Below, piece after piece: positions 9,357 to 18,434 of a DNA stretch of 49,673 bases (position 1 is the first letter of the stretch; each line of letters starts with the position of its first letter). Where the stretch lies: assembly GCA_903871235.1 (NCBI GenBank), contig CAIQGA010000122.1:1-49673 (forward strand), written 5' to 3'. The notes below the pieces were generated by a model that did not search any database, was not told where the DNA came from, and saw nothing but the letters and a program-made list of their open reading frames with translations. This stretch comes from an uncultured Chlorobiaceae bacterium (GTDB lineage: Bacteria > Bacteroidota > Chlorobiia > Chlorobiales > Chlorobiaceae). A program made the position numbers and the translations under genes.

Positions 9357-9802
9357 GATCTTGTAATGAAAATTTATAATATTTAAAACGGGGAGTTGTT
9401 GCATCATAAGCAAAAAGAGTATCATATCAATGACTTTCCGGATATTTCTCCCCCTCAGGGCTGCCGAAGCATCGACTCATCATGCTGAAGTGCAAAAAAA
9501 CAAGAAAAAACGCGGCTCTTCTGATGCACCACCCCCACAACAAAAAAAGAAAAAAGAGGTGAACGCTTTGATTCCTCTTGCTGTTAATTAACAATTGTTG
9601 AAAAAAAACGAAGCGAACATCGAACAGCCAAAACGCTGGCAAGTAAGTAGTGGCGCAGCTCTCAGGGCTTTTGTGCTCTTTTTTCATCTGAGAGGTGAAT
9701 AAATTATTGGGCCTGATTTATTTGACATTAATTTAATTTTCTTTAACATACCTTGTTCGTGTCATTTCGCTTCCCGCTCCAAGTAAAGTAATCCTATACC
9801 AC
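9357..9802. other. Divergent intergenic region alaC / hdr-flox
   Basis: 446 bp between two divergent starts. A minus-strand frame of 86 codons (9427-9687) has no recognisable motif and unusual composition, so I do not call it a gene. The region probably holds promoters for both sides. Confidence 0.5.
9722..9750 (+). promoter_or_regulatory. Candidate sigma-70-type promoter of the hdr-flox operon
   Basis: TTGACA at 9722-9727, then a 16-17 bp AT-rich spacer and TAACAT at 9744-9749, about 55 bp before the first start codon. The -35 box is a perfect match to consensus and the -10 box is moderate. Confidence 0.4.
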
Positions 9803-11311
9803 GTGTCAAAACTCAAGATGACAGTAAAGGATACCCTGAAGCATCAGCTTGAGGAATCCACCGGAAATGACTATAACTGCTGCTACCAGTGTGGAAAATG
9901 TACTGCTGGCTGCCCTGCAGGAGCGTTTATGGACAGTCCTCCGGCAAGAATCATGCGTCTCATCCAGGCTGGCTATATCGAAGATGCCCTGAAAAGCGAA
10001 GCGCTCTGGTTCTGTGTCGGCTGCATGACCTGCACTTCACGATGTCCGCAGAACATGGATATTGCTGCAACAATGGACTCGCTCAGGGCTATGGCGCTTG
10101 AGAAGGGTATTGTTTCACAAAACAAGGCAAAAAAGCTGGTCACTGCATTCCATGTCTCCTTCCTCAACAACGTGCGCAAACATGGCCGTCTTGAGGAACT
10201 CTCACTCATCAACAGCTACAAGCTTCGCACCAGGACATTTTTGCAGGATGCGGAATCAGGCGTCAAGATGATCATGAGCGGAAAGATCAATCCGCTCCAT
10301 ACCCTTACCGGTAAAGGTGGAGTAAAGGGTAAGGAGCAGATCGCAAAAATTTTTGAAAGTTCCAGCAAAGAGTCTCATCTGGCGGCTCCGAAACGGCGTC
10401 CGACAAAAAAGGAATTTGTCGCAACAGAGCCCCGTTCAATCAAGCCAGGCATGACCATCGGCTACTATCCCGGCTGCTCGCTGAGTGGGACGGCACGGGA
10501 ATATGATATTTCGGTCAAAAAAATGTGCGCCCTGCTCGGTCTCAAGCTTCAGGAAATTGAGGACTGGAACTGCTGCGGAGCAACATCGGCCCACGCCACC
10601 AACCATAAGCTTGCCGTGCTTCTTCCGGCAAGAAACCAGGCGCTTGCCGATGCACAGGGGCTGAATCTGGTGCTTGCACCTTGCGCCGCCTGCCAGAACC
10701 GTCAGGTAACCACCCGGCAGTCACTGCTCGACTCCCCGGAGCTTCGTGAGGAGGTTCGTTCAATTACCGGCATAGTGCCAACATGCAATGCTGAATTTAT
10801 TGGTGTTACCCAGCTTCTTGAAGCAATGGATCCGGAAGAGATCAAACGAAGGGTGAAAAAGCCCCTTACCGGTCTCCATCTTGCCTGCTATTATGGCTGT
10901 CTTCTGGTGCGTCCAATGGAAGCAATGGGTTTTGACGACCCGGAAAATCCGCTCAAAATGGAGGCAATCATGACCGCCCTTGGAGCCACACCTGTCGACT
11001 GGGCATTCAAGATTGAGTGCTGCGGAGCCGGGCTGACGCTTGCTCAGCAACCGCTGGTCGAAGAGTTAACACACTCCATTGCCAAAAACGCAGCCGACAA
11101 CGGTGCCGAAGCCTTTGTTGTCGCATGTCCCCTTTGCCAGGCTAATCTTGACATGCGTCAAGGGAGCATGAGAAAGCGGTTCGGTGATGTCAAAGAGATG
11201 CCGGTGTACTACATTTCAGAGCTTGTCGCCATCGCCTGCGGTGCCGACCCTTCTGAAGTCGCCGTGGGAGAGCATTTTGTGCCTGCGCTCGACCTTGTCT
11301 CAAAACTTTAG
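9803..11311 (+). CDS. HdrC-HdrB fusion, heterodisulfide reductase-like subunit
   Basis: 502 residues that join two normally separate proteins. The N-terminal ~190 residues are HdrC-like with two 4Fe-4S motifs, CYQCGKCTAGCP (C27-C37) and CVGCMTCTSRCP. The C-terminal ~290 residues are HdrB-like with two CCG domains: YYPGCSLSG ... DWNCCGA, and HLACYYGC ... IECCGAG followed by CPLCQANLD. HdrB CCG domains bind non-cubane clusters that reduce a disulfide; in methanogens the substrate is CoM-S-S-CoB, while in bacteria a DsrC-type trisulfide/disulfide has been proposed. GTG at 9803 and ATG at 9818 (MTVKDTLKHQ) are both possible starts; neither has a strong ribosome binding site. First gene of the operon. 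Confidence 0.9.
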   Translation: MSKLKMTVKDTLKHQLEESTGNDYNCCYQCGKCTAGCPAGAFMDSPPARIMRLIQAGYIEDALKSEALWFCVGCMTCTSRCPQNMDIAATMDSLRAMALEKGIVSQNKAKKLVTAFHVSFLNNVRKHGRLEELSLINSYKLRTRTFLQDAESGVKMIMSGKINPLHTLTGKGGVKGKEQIAKIFESSSKESHLAAPKRRPTKKEFVATEPRSIKPGMTIGYYPGCSLSGTAREYDISVKKMCALLGLKLQEIEDWNCCGATSAHATNHKLAVLLPARNQALADAQGLNLVLAPCAACQNRQVTTRQSLLDSPELREEVRSITGIVPTCNAEFIGVTQLLEAMDPEEIKRRVKKPLTGLHLACYYGCLLVRPMEAMGFDDPENPLKMEAIMTALGATPVDWAFKIECCGAGLTLAQQPLVEELTHSIAKNAADNGAEAFVVACPLCQANLDMRQGSMRKRFGDVKEMPVYYISELVAIACGADPSEVAVGEHFVPALDLVSKL

Positions 11312-11412
11312 GGTACGACCAAACCTTTGAACACCTGACAAAAAATCAGGGTTCAGGGGCGTTCCATGCCAGGCCGTTCCGGTCAGCAGCTTCATACTAA
11401 AAGATTGAAATA

Positions 11413-13383
11413 ATGGCAAAAATCGGAGTATTTATATGTCACTGCGGCGAAAATATTGCTGCTAAGGTTGATTGTACCAAACTGGCGGCCGCCATGGGTG
11501 AACACCCCGGCGTTGCAGTCTCTGTCGAATACAAATATTTCTGCTCCGATCCAGGTCAGGAGAGCGTCAAAAAGGCAATCCGCGAAAACAACCTGAGCGG
11601 TATCGTCATCGCCGCCTGCTCACCAAGAATGCATGAAGCCACCTTCCGCAAAGCATGTGCTGAAGCGGGGCTGAACCCCTATTTGTGTGAAATAGCCAAC
11701 ATCCGCGAACAATGTTCGTGGGTGCATACCGACAAGGATATGGCGACCGAAAAAGCGGCGGACATTGTTCGTTCAATGGTCGAAAAAGTCAAACGCAACA
11801 ACAAACTTCAGCCTATTGAAGTGCCGGTAACCCGCCGGGCCCTGGTCATCGGCGGAGGTATTGCCGGTCTTCAGGCGGCACTCGATATTGCCAATGCCGG
11901 TCAGGAAGTTGTCCTCGTCGAGCGGGAGCCCTCCCTTGGCGGCCACATGGCACAGTTGTCGGAGACCTTCCCTACACTCGACTGCTCACAGTGCATCATG
12001 ACCCCCAGAATGGTCGAAACCGCCCAGCATCCCAAAATCAGGCTCCTTACTTATGCCGAAATTGAGAGTGTTGATGGCTATATCGGCAACTTCAAGGTGA
12101 GGGTTCGCATGAAATCGCGCTATGTTGACATGAATACCTGTACGGGCTGCGGCGACTGCACAACAAAATGTCCGGTCAAAAAACTCTCAAGCGAATTTGA
12201 TTGTGGCCTTGGCAAACGTACCGCCATTTATACCCCGTTCGCGCAATCAGTCCCCAATATGCCGGTCATCGACAAGGCAAACTGCATCTACTTCAAGAAC
12301 GGCAAGTGCAAAATGTGCCAGAAATCCTGTCAAATCAATGCAATCAACTTTGATATGCAGGATGAATTCATCGACCTTGAGATCGGTGCAATTGTGGTAG
12401 CCACCGGCTTCCAGATCCAGAATACCGCTCTCTATGGTGAGTATGGTTACGGCAAATTTCCAGACGTCATCACCGGCCTTCAGTTTGAGCGCCTCGCCTC
12501 GGCAAGCGGCCCTACTGCCGGAAAGATCCTTCGTCCCTCCGACGGAAAAGAGCCTGAAACAGTTGTCTTTATACAGTGCGCCGGATCGCGCGACCCTTCG
12601 AAGGGAGTACGCTACTGCTCCAAAATCTGCTGCATGTACACCGCCAAACATGCCATGCTCTACGCCCACAAGGTGCATGACGGTAAAGCCCATATTTTTT
12701 ACATGGATATCCGTGCAGCAGGCAAAGGGTATGATGAATTTACCCGCCGGGCCATTGAGGAGGATGAGGCCTCCTACATCCGTGGCAGGGTGAGCAAGCT
12801 CTGGCTGGAGAACGGTAAAATGATGGTGCGCGGTGTCGATACCCTGCTCGGCAAGCCGGTGACCGTTGTGGCCGACATGGTGGTTCTGGCCACCGCAATG
12901 GTGCCACAGCCCAATGCCAAAGAGTTTGCCAAAACCATCGGTATCGCCTACGACGAATATGGCTTCTATAACGAAGCCCATCTCAAGCTGCGCCCCGTTG
13001 AATCATCAACGGCAGGGGTCTTTCTTGCCGGAGCGTGCCAGTCGCCCAAAGATATTCCGGACTCTGTTGCCCAGGCATCGGCCACGGCCAGCAAGGTGCT
13101 CGCCCTTTTCAGCAAGGAGAAGCTTGAGCGCGAGCCGGTTATTGCCATCAACAACGAAGCGACCTGCGCCGGATGCTGGGGCTGCGTTCTTGCCTGTCCC
13201 TACAACGCCATTGAGAAAAAGGATATTCGCGACCGTTCGGGAAAGCTCATCAAACAGGTGGCCTACGTCAATCCCGGTCTCTGCCAGGGGTGCGGTACCT
13301 GCGTCAGTTTCTGCCGCTCGAACAGTCTCGATTTGGCCGGATTTACCGAAAAACAGATCTTTGCTGAAGTGATGGGGCTCTAA
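11413..13383 (+). CDS. hdrA: HdrA-like flavin/iron-sulfur subunit
   Basis: 656 residues, normal HdrA length. It has an N-terminal HdrA domain with HCG and CSPRMHE motifs, an FAD-binding GGGIAG (147-152), the LDCSQCIMTPRM segment, two ferredoxin-like cluster motifs in the middle (CTGCGDCTTKCP and CKMCQKSCQ), and a C-terminal pair (CAGCWGCVLACP, CQGCGTCVSFC). HdrA carries the FAD that splits electron pairs in flavin-based bifurcation, sending one to ferredoxin and one through HdrBC. It lies 101 bp after the HdrC-HdrB gene; that gap has a short hairpin (CCTGA...TCAGG near 11335) but no terminator, so one transcript is likely. Confidence 0.92.
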   Translation: MAKIGVFICHCGENIAAKVDCTKLAAAMGEHPGVAVSVEYKYFCSDPGQESVKKAIRENNLSGIVIAACSPRMHEATFRKACAEAGLNPYLCEIANIREQCSWVHTDKDMATEKAADIVRSMVEKVKRNNKLQPIEVPVTRRALVIGGGIAGLQAALDIANAGQEVVLVEREPSLGGHMAQLSETFPTLDCSQCIMTPRMVETAQHPKIRLLTYAEIESVDGYIGNFKVRVRMKSRYVDMNTCTGCGDCTTKCPVKKLSSEFDCGLGKRTAIYTPFAQSVPNMPVIDKANCIYFKNGKCKMCQKSCQINAINFDMQDEFIDLEIGAIVVATGFQIQNTALYGEYGYGKFPDVITGLQFERLASASGPTAGKILRPSDGKEPETVVFIQCAGSRDPSKGVRYCSKICCMYTAKHAMLYAHKVHDGKAHIFYMDIRAAGKGYDEFTRRAIEEDEASYIRGRVSKLWLENGKMMVRGVDTLLGKPVTVVADMVVLATAMVPQPNAKEFAKTIGIAYDEYGFYNEAHLKLRPVESSTAGVFLAGACQSPKDIPDSVAQASATASKVLALFSKEKLEREPVIAINNEATCAGCWGCVLACPYNAIEKKDIRDRSGKLIKQVAYVNPGLCQGCGTCVSFCRSNSLDLAGFTEKQIFAEVMGL

Positions 13384-13437
13384 GAAAGCCTCCATTTTTT
13401 CCATGAACGAACAGAACTTTGCTACTGGAGTACGCCG

Positions 13438-13887
13438 ATGAGTGAACCATTTGAACCAAAGATCGTCGCTTTTGTCTGTACATACTGCACCTACGCAGGA
13501 GCTGATCTGGCAGGAACGAGCAGACTGAAATATGCACCCAATGTCCGCATTGTCCGACTTCCCTGCACCGGAAGAATCAGCCCCATGTTTATCCTCAAAG
13601 CGCTGCAGAAGGGGGCTGACGGTGTCCTGGTCAGTGGCTGCCATCCGGGCGACTGCCATTTCACCCATGGCAACTATCATGCACGCCGCCGCTGGATGGT
13701 TTTTCGTGCTCTGCTCGATTTCACCGGCATACCACCGGAACGGGTCATATTTTCATGGATCAGCGCGGCTGAAGGAAGCAAATTTGCCGATCTCATCAAC
13801 AGTGTCACGGAAGATATCCGTAAACTTGGCCCTTTTGATCAGTATCAGGAGTTGATCAAAGAGACTGAATCACCGGCGACCCTTTAA
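13438..13887 (+). CDS. MvhD-like iron-sulfur subunit (FloxD-type)
   Basis: 149 residues of the MvhD/hydrogenase iron-sulfur family: FVCTYCTYAGADLAG near the N-terminus, RLPCTGRISP in the middle, and SGCHPGDCHF. In methanogens MvhD passes electrons from hydrogenase to HdrA through a 2Fe-2S cluster. No hydrogenase genes are present here; the following subunits are flavin/iron-sulfur proteins, so the electron donor is more likely NAD(P)H. It starts 54 bp after hdrA and is followed 12 bp later by the next subunit. The start ATG at 13438 agrees with family length. Confidence 0.9.
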   Translation: MSEPFEPKIVAFVCTYCTYAGADLAGTSRLKYAPNVRIVRLPCTGRISPMFILKALQKGADGVLVSGCHPGDCHFTHGNYHARRRWMVFRALLDFTGIPPERVIFSWISAAEGSKFADLINSVTEDIRKLGPFDQYQELIKETESPATL

Positions 13888-13899
13888 AAACAAGAGGCA

Positions 13900-14730
13900 A
13901 TGATTACACAGGAAAAATACAGAACAACGGTCAAAGAGCTTCTTGCCAACGGCACAATAAAAATGGCGATCGGCTACAAACCGGGCTCAACCCCCGACCG
14001 GCGGCGTCCGCTCTTTATCCGCACCTCGGAAGAGGCCGACCAGCTTGTGCTCGACAGTACCTGCCTGACGAACCTTTCAGGATACCTCGTCACCGAAGGG
14101 TTGCTGAGCGATGAAAAACGGGTAGGCATCTTTCTGCGCCCCGAAGGAATCCGCTCCATCAACATCCTGGCGGCAGAATACCAGCTCAATGTCGATCAAA
14201 TCGTTATTTTCGGATTTGACTCTACAGGCCGGGAAGTCAGACCGCTGCAGGGCCGAAATGCTGAAGATTTCTCAGCGCTGCTCAACGAAATCAAGGAGAA
14301 CCCTCCGGTCATCCATAAAGAGGCACTCCTTGAGCGCATCGAAAAGATGAACGCAAAAGAGCGGTTCGACTTTTGGCAGGAGGAGTTTTCGCGATGCATC
14401 AAATGCTACGCCTGCCGCCAGGCTTGCCCCATGTGCTACTGCCGCCGCTGCATTGTCGACAGCAATCAGCCGCAATGGGTCAACACCTCGTCGCACACCC
14501 TCGGAAATTTTGAATGGAATATCGTAAGGGGATTTCACCTTTCCGGTCGGTGCGTCCAATGCGGCAACTGCGACCGGGCCTGCCCCGTCAACATTCCACT
14601 CCGCCTCATCAACCAGAGGATGGCCAAAGAGGTGATCGACGGATTCGATCATTTTGCCGGATTAAGCCCGACCCAGGAGCCGGTACTTGCAAGTTTCAAA
14701 AAGGACGACACTGAGACATTCATTCTCTAA
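13900..14730 (+). CDS. Iron-sulfur subunit of Flox type (FloxC-like)
   Basis: 276 residues. The N-terminal half resembles the LutB/FrhB-like domain (MAIGYKPGS ... SEEADQLVLDSTCLTNLSGYL). The C-terminal half has a dicluster ferredoxin region, CIKCYACRQACPMCYCRRC and CVQCGNCDRACP, with extra cysteines. Position between mvhD and the beta-like subunit matches the FloxABCD-HdrABC cluster of sulfate reducers, read in reverse order. Predicted to relay electrons within the complex. Translationally close to both neighbours (12-13 bp gaps). Confidence 0.8.
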   Translation: MITQEKYRTTVKELLANGTIKMAIGYKPGSTPDRRRPLFIRTSEEADQLVLDSTCLTNLSGYLVTEGLLSDEKRVGIFLRPEGIRSINILAAEYQLNVDQIVIFGFDSTGREVRPLQGRNAEDFSALLNEIKENPPVIHKEALLERIEKMNAKERFDFWQEEFSRCIKCYACRQACPMCYCRRCIVDSNQPQWVNTSSHTLGNFEWNIVRGFHLSGRCVQCGNCDRACPVNIPLRLINQRMAKEVIDGFDHFAGLSPTQEPVLASFKKDDTETFIL

Positions 14731-14743
14731 GTAACCAACACCT

Positions 14744-15751
14744 ATGACAAGAATCCTTTTCAGCGATAAACTTGACCATTGTGTCGAAAAATGGCGTTCG
14801 GCAGGGATGAGCGTGATTGGCCCTGTGCAGGGAGAGTCTCTTTCAAGCTATGCCGAAGTTGAGCGAAGCAGCGACCTCTGTTTCGGCATAGTGCTGCCCG
14901 ACCGTTCACTCAAGGAGCTCTTTTTTCCGCAGACCGAGCCAATGCTGCGCTACACCATCAAGAAAAATGAGATCGACACGGCTGACTTCACTGCACCGAC
15001 ATCGCCAAGAATCATTTTTGGTGCACGGCCTTGTGATGCTTCAGGTCTGGCAATTGACGATCCCCTTTTCGGATGGGATTACAAGGATGAATACTGGTTT
15101 CAGCGGCGCAAGACATCGGTTATTGTAACCATTGCCTGTACCAACGCGGATGACTTCTGTATGTGCACCTCACTCAAAGAAACCCCCGACAGTACCAAAG
15201 GCTCCGACGTGCTGCTTCGTCCTCTCGACAAAAACCGGGGATGGGTAGTTGAAGAGCTGACTGACCGTGGACGTGAAGCCTTCGCCCTCATCGCCGAATA
15301 CATCAAGGAGAGCGACGAAACGCCCCTGCCAATCGCCGAAGTGCATGAAAAGTTCAACCTCGACACCTGCGTTGCCTGGCTGCAAAAACCAGAGAACTTT
15401 GACAGTAAATTCTGGAAAGAGATCTCAATGCGCTGTATCGGCTGCGCCTCCTGCACCTATCTTTGTCCCACCTGCCACTGTTTCGACATTCAGGATGAGG
15501 GCGACACCTACAGCGGTATCAGGAGAAAAAACTGGGACAGTTGCTCCTTTGCCCTCTTTACCATGCACACCTCGGGCCACAACCCCCGTTCGACGCAATC
15601 GGCACGATGGCGCCAGCGCATCATGCACAAATTCAACTATTTTCCAGGCAAGTTCAGTGTGAACAGTTGCAGCGGATGCGGCCGATGCTCACGCCAGTGC
15701 CCGGTTGACATGGGTATTACCGAGACTTTACAAGAGATATCAAAATTATAG
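14744..15751 (+). CDS. Iron-sulfur subunit of Flox type (FloxB-like, sulfhydrogenase beta-like)
   Basis: 335 residues, similar in layout to the beta subunit of sulfhydrogenases and anaerobic sulfite reductase A: an N-terminal domain with FGARPCDASGLAIDD and CMCTS motifs, then two C-terminal 4Fe-4S motifs (CIGCASCTYLCPTCHC and CSGCGRCSRQCP). This family partners an FAD/NAD(P)H module that is encoded directly after it (GTG start 3 bp after this stop). The predicted job is to take electrons from that flavin subunit into the complex. Confidence 0.85.
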   Translation: MTRILFSDKLDHCVEKWRSAGMSVIGPVQGESLSSYAEVERSSDLCFGIVLPDRSLKELFFPQTEPMLRYTIKKNEIDTADFTAPTSPRIIFGARPCDASGLAIDDPLFGWDYKDEYWFQRRKTSVIVTIACTNADDFCMCTSLKETPDSTKGSDVLLRPLDKNRGWVVEELTDRGREAFALIAEYIKESDETPLPIAEVHEKFNLDTCVAWLQKPENFDSKFWKEISMRCIGCASCTYLCPTCHCFDIQDEGDTYSGIRRKNWDSCSFALFTMHTSGHNPRSTQSARWRQRIMHKFNYFPGKFSVNSCSGCGRCSRQCPVDMGITETLQEISKL

Positions 15752-15753
15752 CC

Positions 15754-16620
15754 GTGACAGAAACCATCCACAACGCGCAACCGAACATTTACAAGCCGGC
15801 TATCATGAAAATCGTCGCACGCCACGACGAAGCGCCCGGCGTAAGAACCTTGAGGCTCGAGTTCCAGGACCCGGACGACCATGAAGCGTTCAAGAAAACC
15901 TTCCGTACCGGCATGTTCGGACTCTACGGCGTCTACGGCGAGGGAGAGAGTACCTTCTGCGTCGCAAGCCCCGAGACCCGGAACGAGTATATCGAATGCA
16001 CCTTCCGCCAATCCGGCAGGGTGACTTCGGCTCTCGCCAATGCCGATATCGGTGACCTCGTCACCTTCCGGGGTCCCTACGGCAACCGTTTCCCCATCGA
16101 GGAGTTCCACGGCAAAAACCTCCTCTTCATTTCAGGAGGAATTGCCCTTCCCCCGACGCGAAGCGTTATCTGGTCGTGCCTCGATCAGCGTGAAAAATTT
16201 GGCAAGATCACCATTGTCTATGGAGCCCGTACCGTAGCCGATCTGGTCTACAAGCATGAACTTGACGAGTGGCAGAATCGCCCGGACGTAGACCTTGTCC
16301 TCACCGTTGATCCCGGTGGAGAGTCACCCGACTGGAAATACCGGGTCGGCTTTGTGCCCACCGTACTCGAAGAGGCCTCCCCCTCTCCCGACAACTGCAT
16401 CGCCGTGATATGCGGGCCGCCCATCATGATCAAGTTCACCCTCATCTCGCTCAAAAAACTTGGCTTTGATGAAAAAAACGTCTACACAACGCTCGAAAAC
16501 CGGATGAAATGTGGAGTCGGCAAGTGCGGACGCTGCAATGTGGGGTCGGTCTATGTCTGCAAGGAGGGACCGGTCTTTACTGCGGAAGAGGTATCGCGTA
16601 TGCCAGCCGCCGATCTCTGA
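15754..16620 (+). CDS. FAD/NAD(P)-binding reductase subunit (FloxA-like)
   Basis: 288 residues of the ferredoxin-NADP reductase type seen in sulfhydrogenase gamma and dihydroorotate dehydrogenase PyrK: an FAD domain (TFRGPYGNRFP), a nucleotide domain (LLFISGGIALPPTRS, ITIVYGARTVADL, VICGPPIMI), and a C-terminal 2Fe-2S motif CGVGKCGRCNVG followed by VYVCKEGPVF. It is the likely entry point for NADH or NADPH. GTG start at 15754 is supported by the 2-bp spacing after the upstream stop and by the length of the family. Last gene of the operon; its stop is 9 bp from the end of the convergent murB. Confidence 0.87.
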   Translation: MTETIHNAQPNIYKPAIMKIVARHDEAPGVRTLRLEFQDPDDHEAFKKTFRTGMFGLYGVYGEGESTFCVASPETRNEYIECTFRQSGRVTSALANADIGDLVTFRGPYGNRFPIEEFHGKNLLFISGGIALPPTRSVIWSCLDQREKFGKITIVYGARTVADLVYKHELDEWQNRPDVDLVLTVDPGGESPDWKYRVGFVPTVLEEASPSPDNCIAVICGPPIMIKFTLISLKKLGFDEKNVYTTLENRMKCGVGKCGRCNVGSVYVCKEGPVFTAEEVSRMPAADL

Positions 16621-16629
16621 CGCCTTCTT

Positions 16630-18258
16630 TTAAAGCAGGCGAATCCGGAAAAAGCGCTCCGGTTGATGAAAATCAGCCGGGAGTGGCGCATTGTTCCACC
16701 AGGGGAAAAGAGCTAGCTCCCCCCTTCCGGATGAGGCCGAGCACTGCAAGGCAAGAATTCTTTCTTTGACGAAAGGCTGCAACAGTTCCCACGAAAACTC
16801 CATTCCAAAGAGTCTATCACCCTGCACCTTATGCACCGCCTTTTGCCAAGGCTCTGCTGAAAGCACTTCATACCCTTTCGTCCTCTTTCGTGGAGCATCA
16901 AAGCGCAAGGCAACCCAATGACCCTCCGGAGTTAGCTCAAACTCAAGATAGCCCCCTCCCGGAACACCGGAAGCGATAAAGAGTTCAGATACGCCGTAAT
17001 TCCACAGCCCGTCAAGAAAACTTCCTGCCGGAATGGCTGAGGGCGGCTTGACGGCAAAAAGGGCCGGATCACTGCTGCGGGTTATCCAGCGAAGAAAGGG
17101 TGCCTGGGGATTAAGTGCCGCATCCTCAAGCGAATGCAACTGCTCAACAGCGACAAACGCTCCAGCAGGAAACTCCCTGTCGAGTGCGGCGTACCCAACC
17201 AGTGGCCCCTGCATGAGAACTCGGGGAAAAAGCGACTTCTCTGTTGCCGCCGCGCCCTCCTCCTGCGGATTCCATAAAAGACCTGCCCACCCTTTGGAGG
17301 AATCCCGTGTGTCGGCAACAGAAGCGACACCGCAGGACGCAAGCAGATCAGCATCAAACAACCCGATACACTGCACCTCAAGATCGAGCTGAGCCCCCGC
17401 CTCTGCAAGCGCGGCACGTTGCATTCGTGCGGCAAGCGTGAGGACATCTCGGGCCGTTGCCCCTCCCCTGTTGTAAATAAAGTTGGCATGATGAGGGCTC
17501 ACCATGGCACCACCCTCTCTCGTCCCCTTGAAACCAAGCTCCTCAAAAATGCTGCCACTCGAACGCCCCACAGCATAGTTATTCTTGAAGGTCGAGCCGC
17601 AACTTGGAAAATCGAAATGGTGCTTCGCCTCGCGCTCCCCTTCATGGCCCTCCATCAACGCTCTTGTCTCCTCCGCCGAGCAGGCATGGGGAAAACGCAA
17701 AAGAGCGGCAACCACAATCTCCGGACTCTCCATCAAGGCAGTATGCTTGTAGCCGTAAAAGATCTCTTCCGGCAACCGCCAGCGCAGGCAACCCTCAACC
17801 GAGAGCGTCAGAACCGCCGCCGTAATGGCCGAAACCTCACCCCCGAAACAGCGGGCATTCATCCGCACGGTTGCGCCAATCTGTCCGGGAAGCCGGTAGA
17901 GCCACTCGCCCCCTCCCCTGCCAGCCCGCAACAGCTCTTCAGCAATGCGGCTGTTCTCCACCCCCGCCTCGCAAAAAAGCTCATCATCCGAGAGCCAGTG
18001 CATACGCTCCATCCGGCCAAGGGAAAGCACCACACCCGCAAAATCAGCATCCGAAAAGAGGATATTGCTTCCGCTGCCCATGAGCGCAAGCGGGAGACGT
18101 TGCCCGACACCCCAAAGCAAAATATCGGCAAGCTCCGCCAGAGAGACGGGCTCGGCAAAATAGCGAGCGCTCCCCCCTATCCCGTAATAACCCCTTTCGG
18201 CAAGGGAGAGGTTTTCAGAAACGGCGGGCGGTATGGTGAAATCGTTAACAACGGTCAT
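16630..18258 (-). CDS. murB: MurB with C-terminal DOMON-like domain
   Basis: 542 residues, about 200 longer than ordinary MurB. Residues 1 to ~300 are UDP-N-acetylenolpyruvoylglucosamine reductase: FAD motif ALMGSGSNILFSD, LPGQIGATVRMNA, and FPSCGSTFKNN carrying the proton-donating serine. The enzyme makes UDP-MurNAc for peptidoglycan. Residues ~325-542 look like a DOMON/CBM9-like fold (LWNYGVSELFIASG, GGYLEFELTPEGHWVALRFD), as in the DOMON_murB_like family. Such domains bind sugars or heme; the ligand here is unknown. Base composition is GC-rich, producing a long antisense frame that I do not accept as a gene. Confidence 0.9.
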   Translation of the reverse strand: MTVVNDFTIPPAVSENLSLAERGYYGIGGSARYFAEPVSLAELADILLWGVGQRLPLALMGSGSNILFSDADFAGVVLSLGRMERMHWLSDDELFCEAGVENSRIAEELLRAGRGGGEWLYRLPGQIGATVRMNARCFGGEVSAITAAVLTLSVEGCLRWRLPEEIFYGYKHTALMESPEIVVAALLRFPHACSAEETRALMEGHEGEREAKHHFDFPSCGSTFKNNYAVGRSSGSIFEELGFKGTREGGAMVSPHHANFIYNRGGATARDVLTLAARMQRAALAEAGAQLDLEVQCIGLFDADLLASCGVASVADTRDSSKGWAGLLWNPQEEGAAATEKSLFPRVLMQGPLVGYAALDREFPAGAFVAVEQLHSLEDAALNPQAPFLRWITRSSDPALFAVKPPSAIPAGSFLDGLWNYGVSELFIASGVPGGGYLEFELTPEGHWVALRFDAPRKRTKGYEVLSAEPWQKAVHKVQGDRLFGMEFSWELLQPFVKERILALQCSASSGRGELALFPWWNNAPLPADFHQPERFFRIRLL

Positions 18259-18434
18259 GCGAAGCGGTTCCTGTCACGGGTTAATAGCTGAACAAAAGAG
18301 CCTGGGCTGAGCCAATATAAAAAAATATCTCCGCAGCGACAGGCAGGCAGAATCTCTAATGAGTTCAATGCAAATTTACTTGCTTATTAATCCGATTTAT
18401 ACAATATTAAAGTTGAACTTTACTATTGCACACA

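Noticed and set aside
9427-9687. 86-codon minus-strand frame in the alaC/hdr gap
   Set aside because: No ribosome binding site or motif, and a phenylalanine/tryptophan-rich composition typical of non-coding DNA.
12247-12981. 244-codon minus-strand open frame opposite hdrA (and a similar 224-codon frame at 13006-13680)
   Set aside because: Both are antisense to well-supported iron-sulfur genes and have no family signature.
17419-18291. 290-codon plus-strand open frame opposite murB
   Set aside because: It is fully antisense to the MurB domain, has no recognisable motif, and arises from GC-rich third codon positions of murB.
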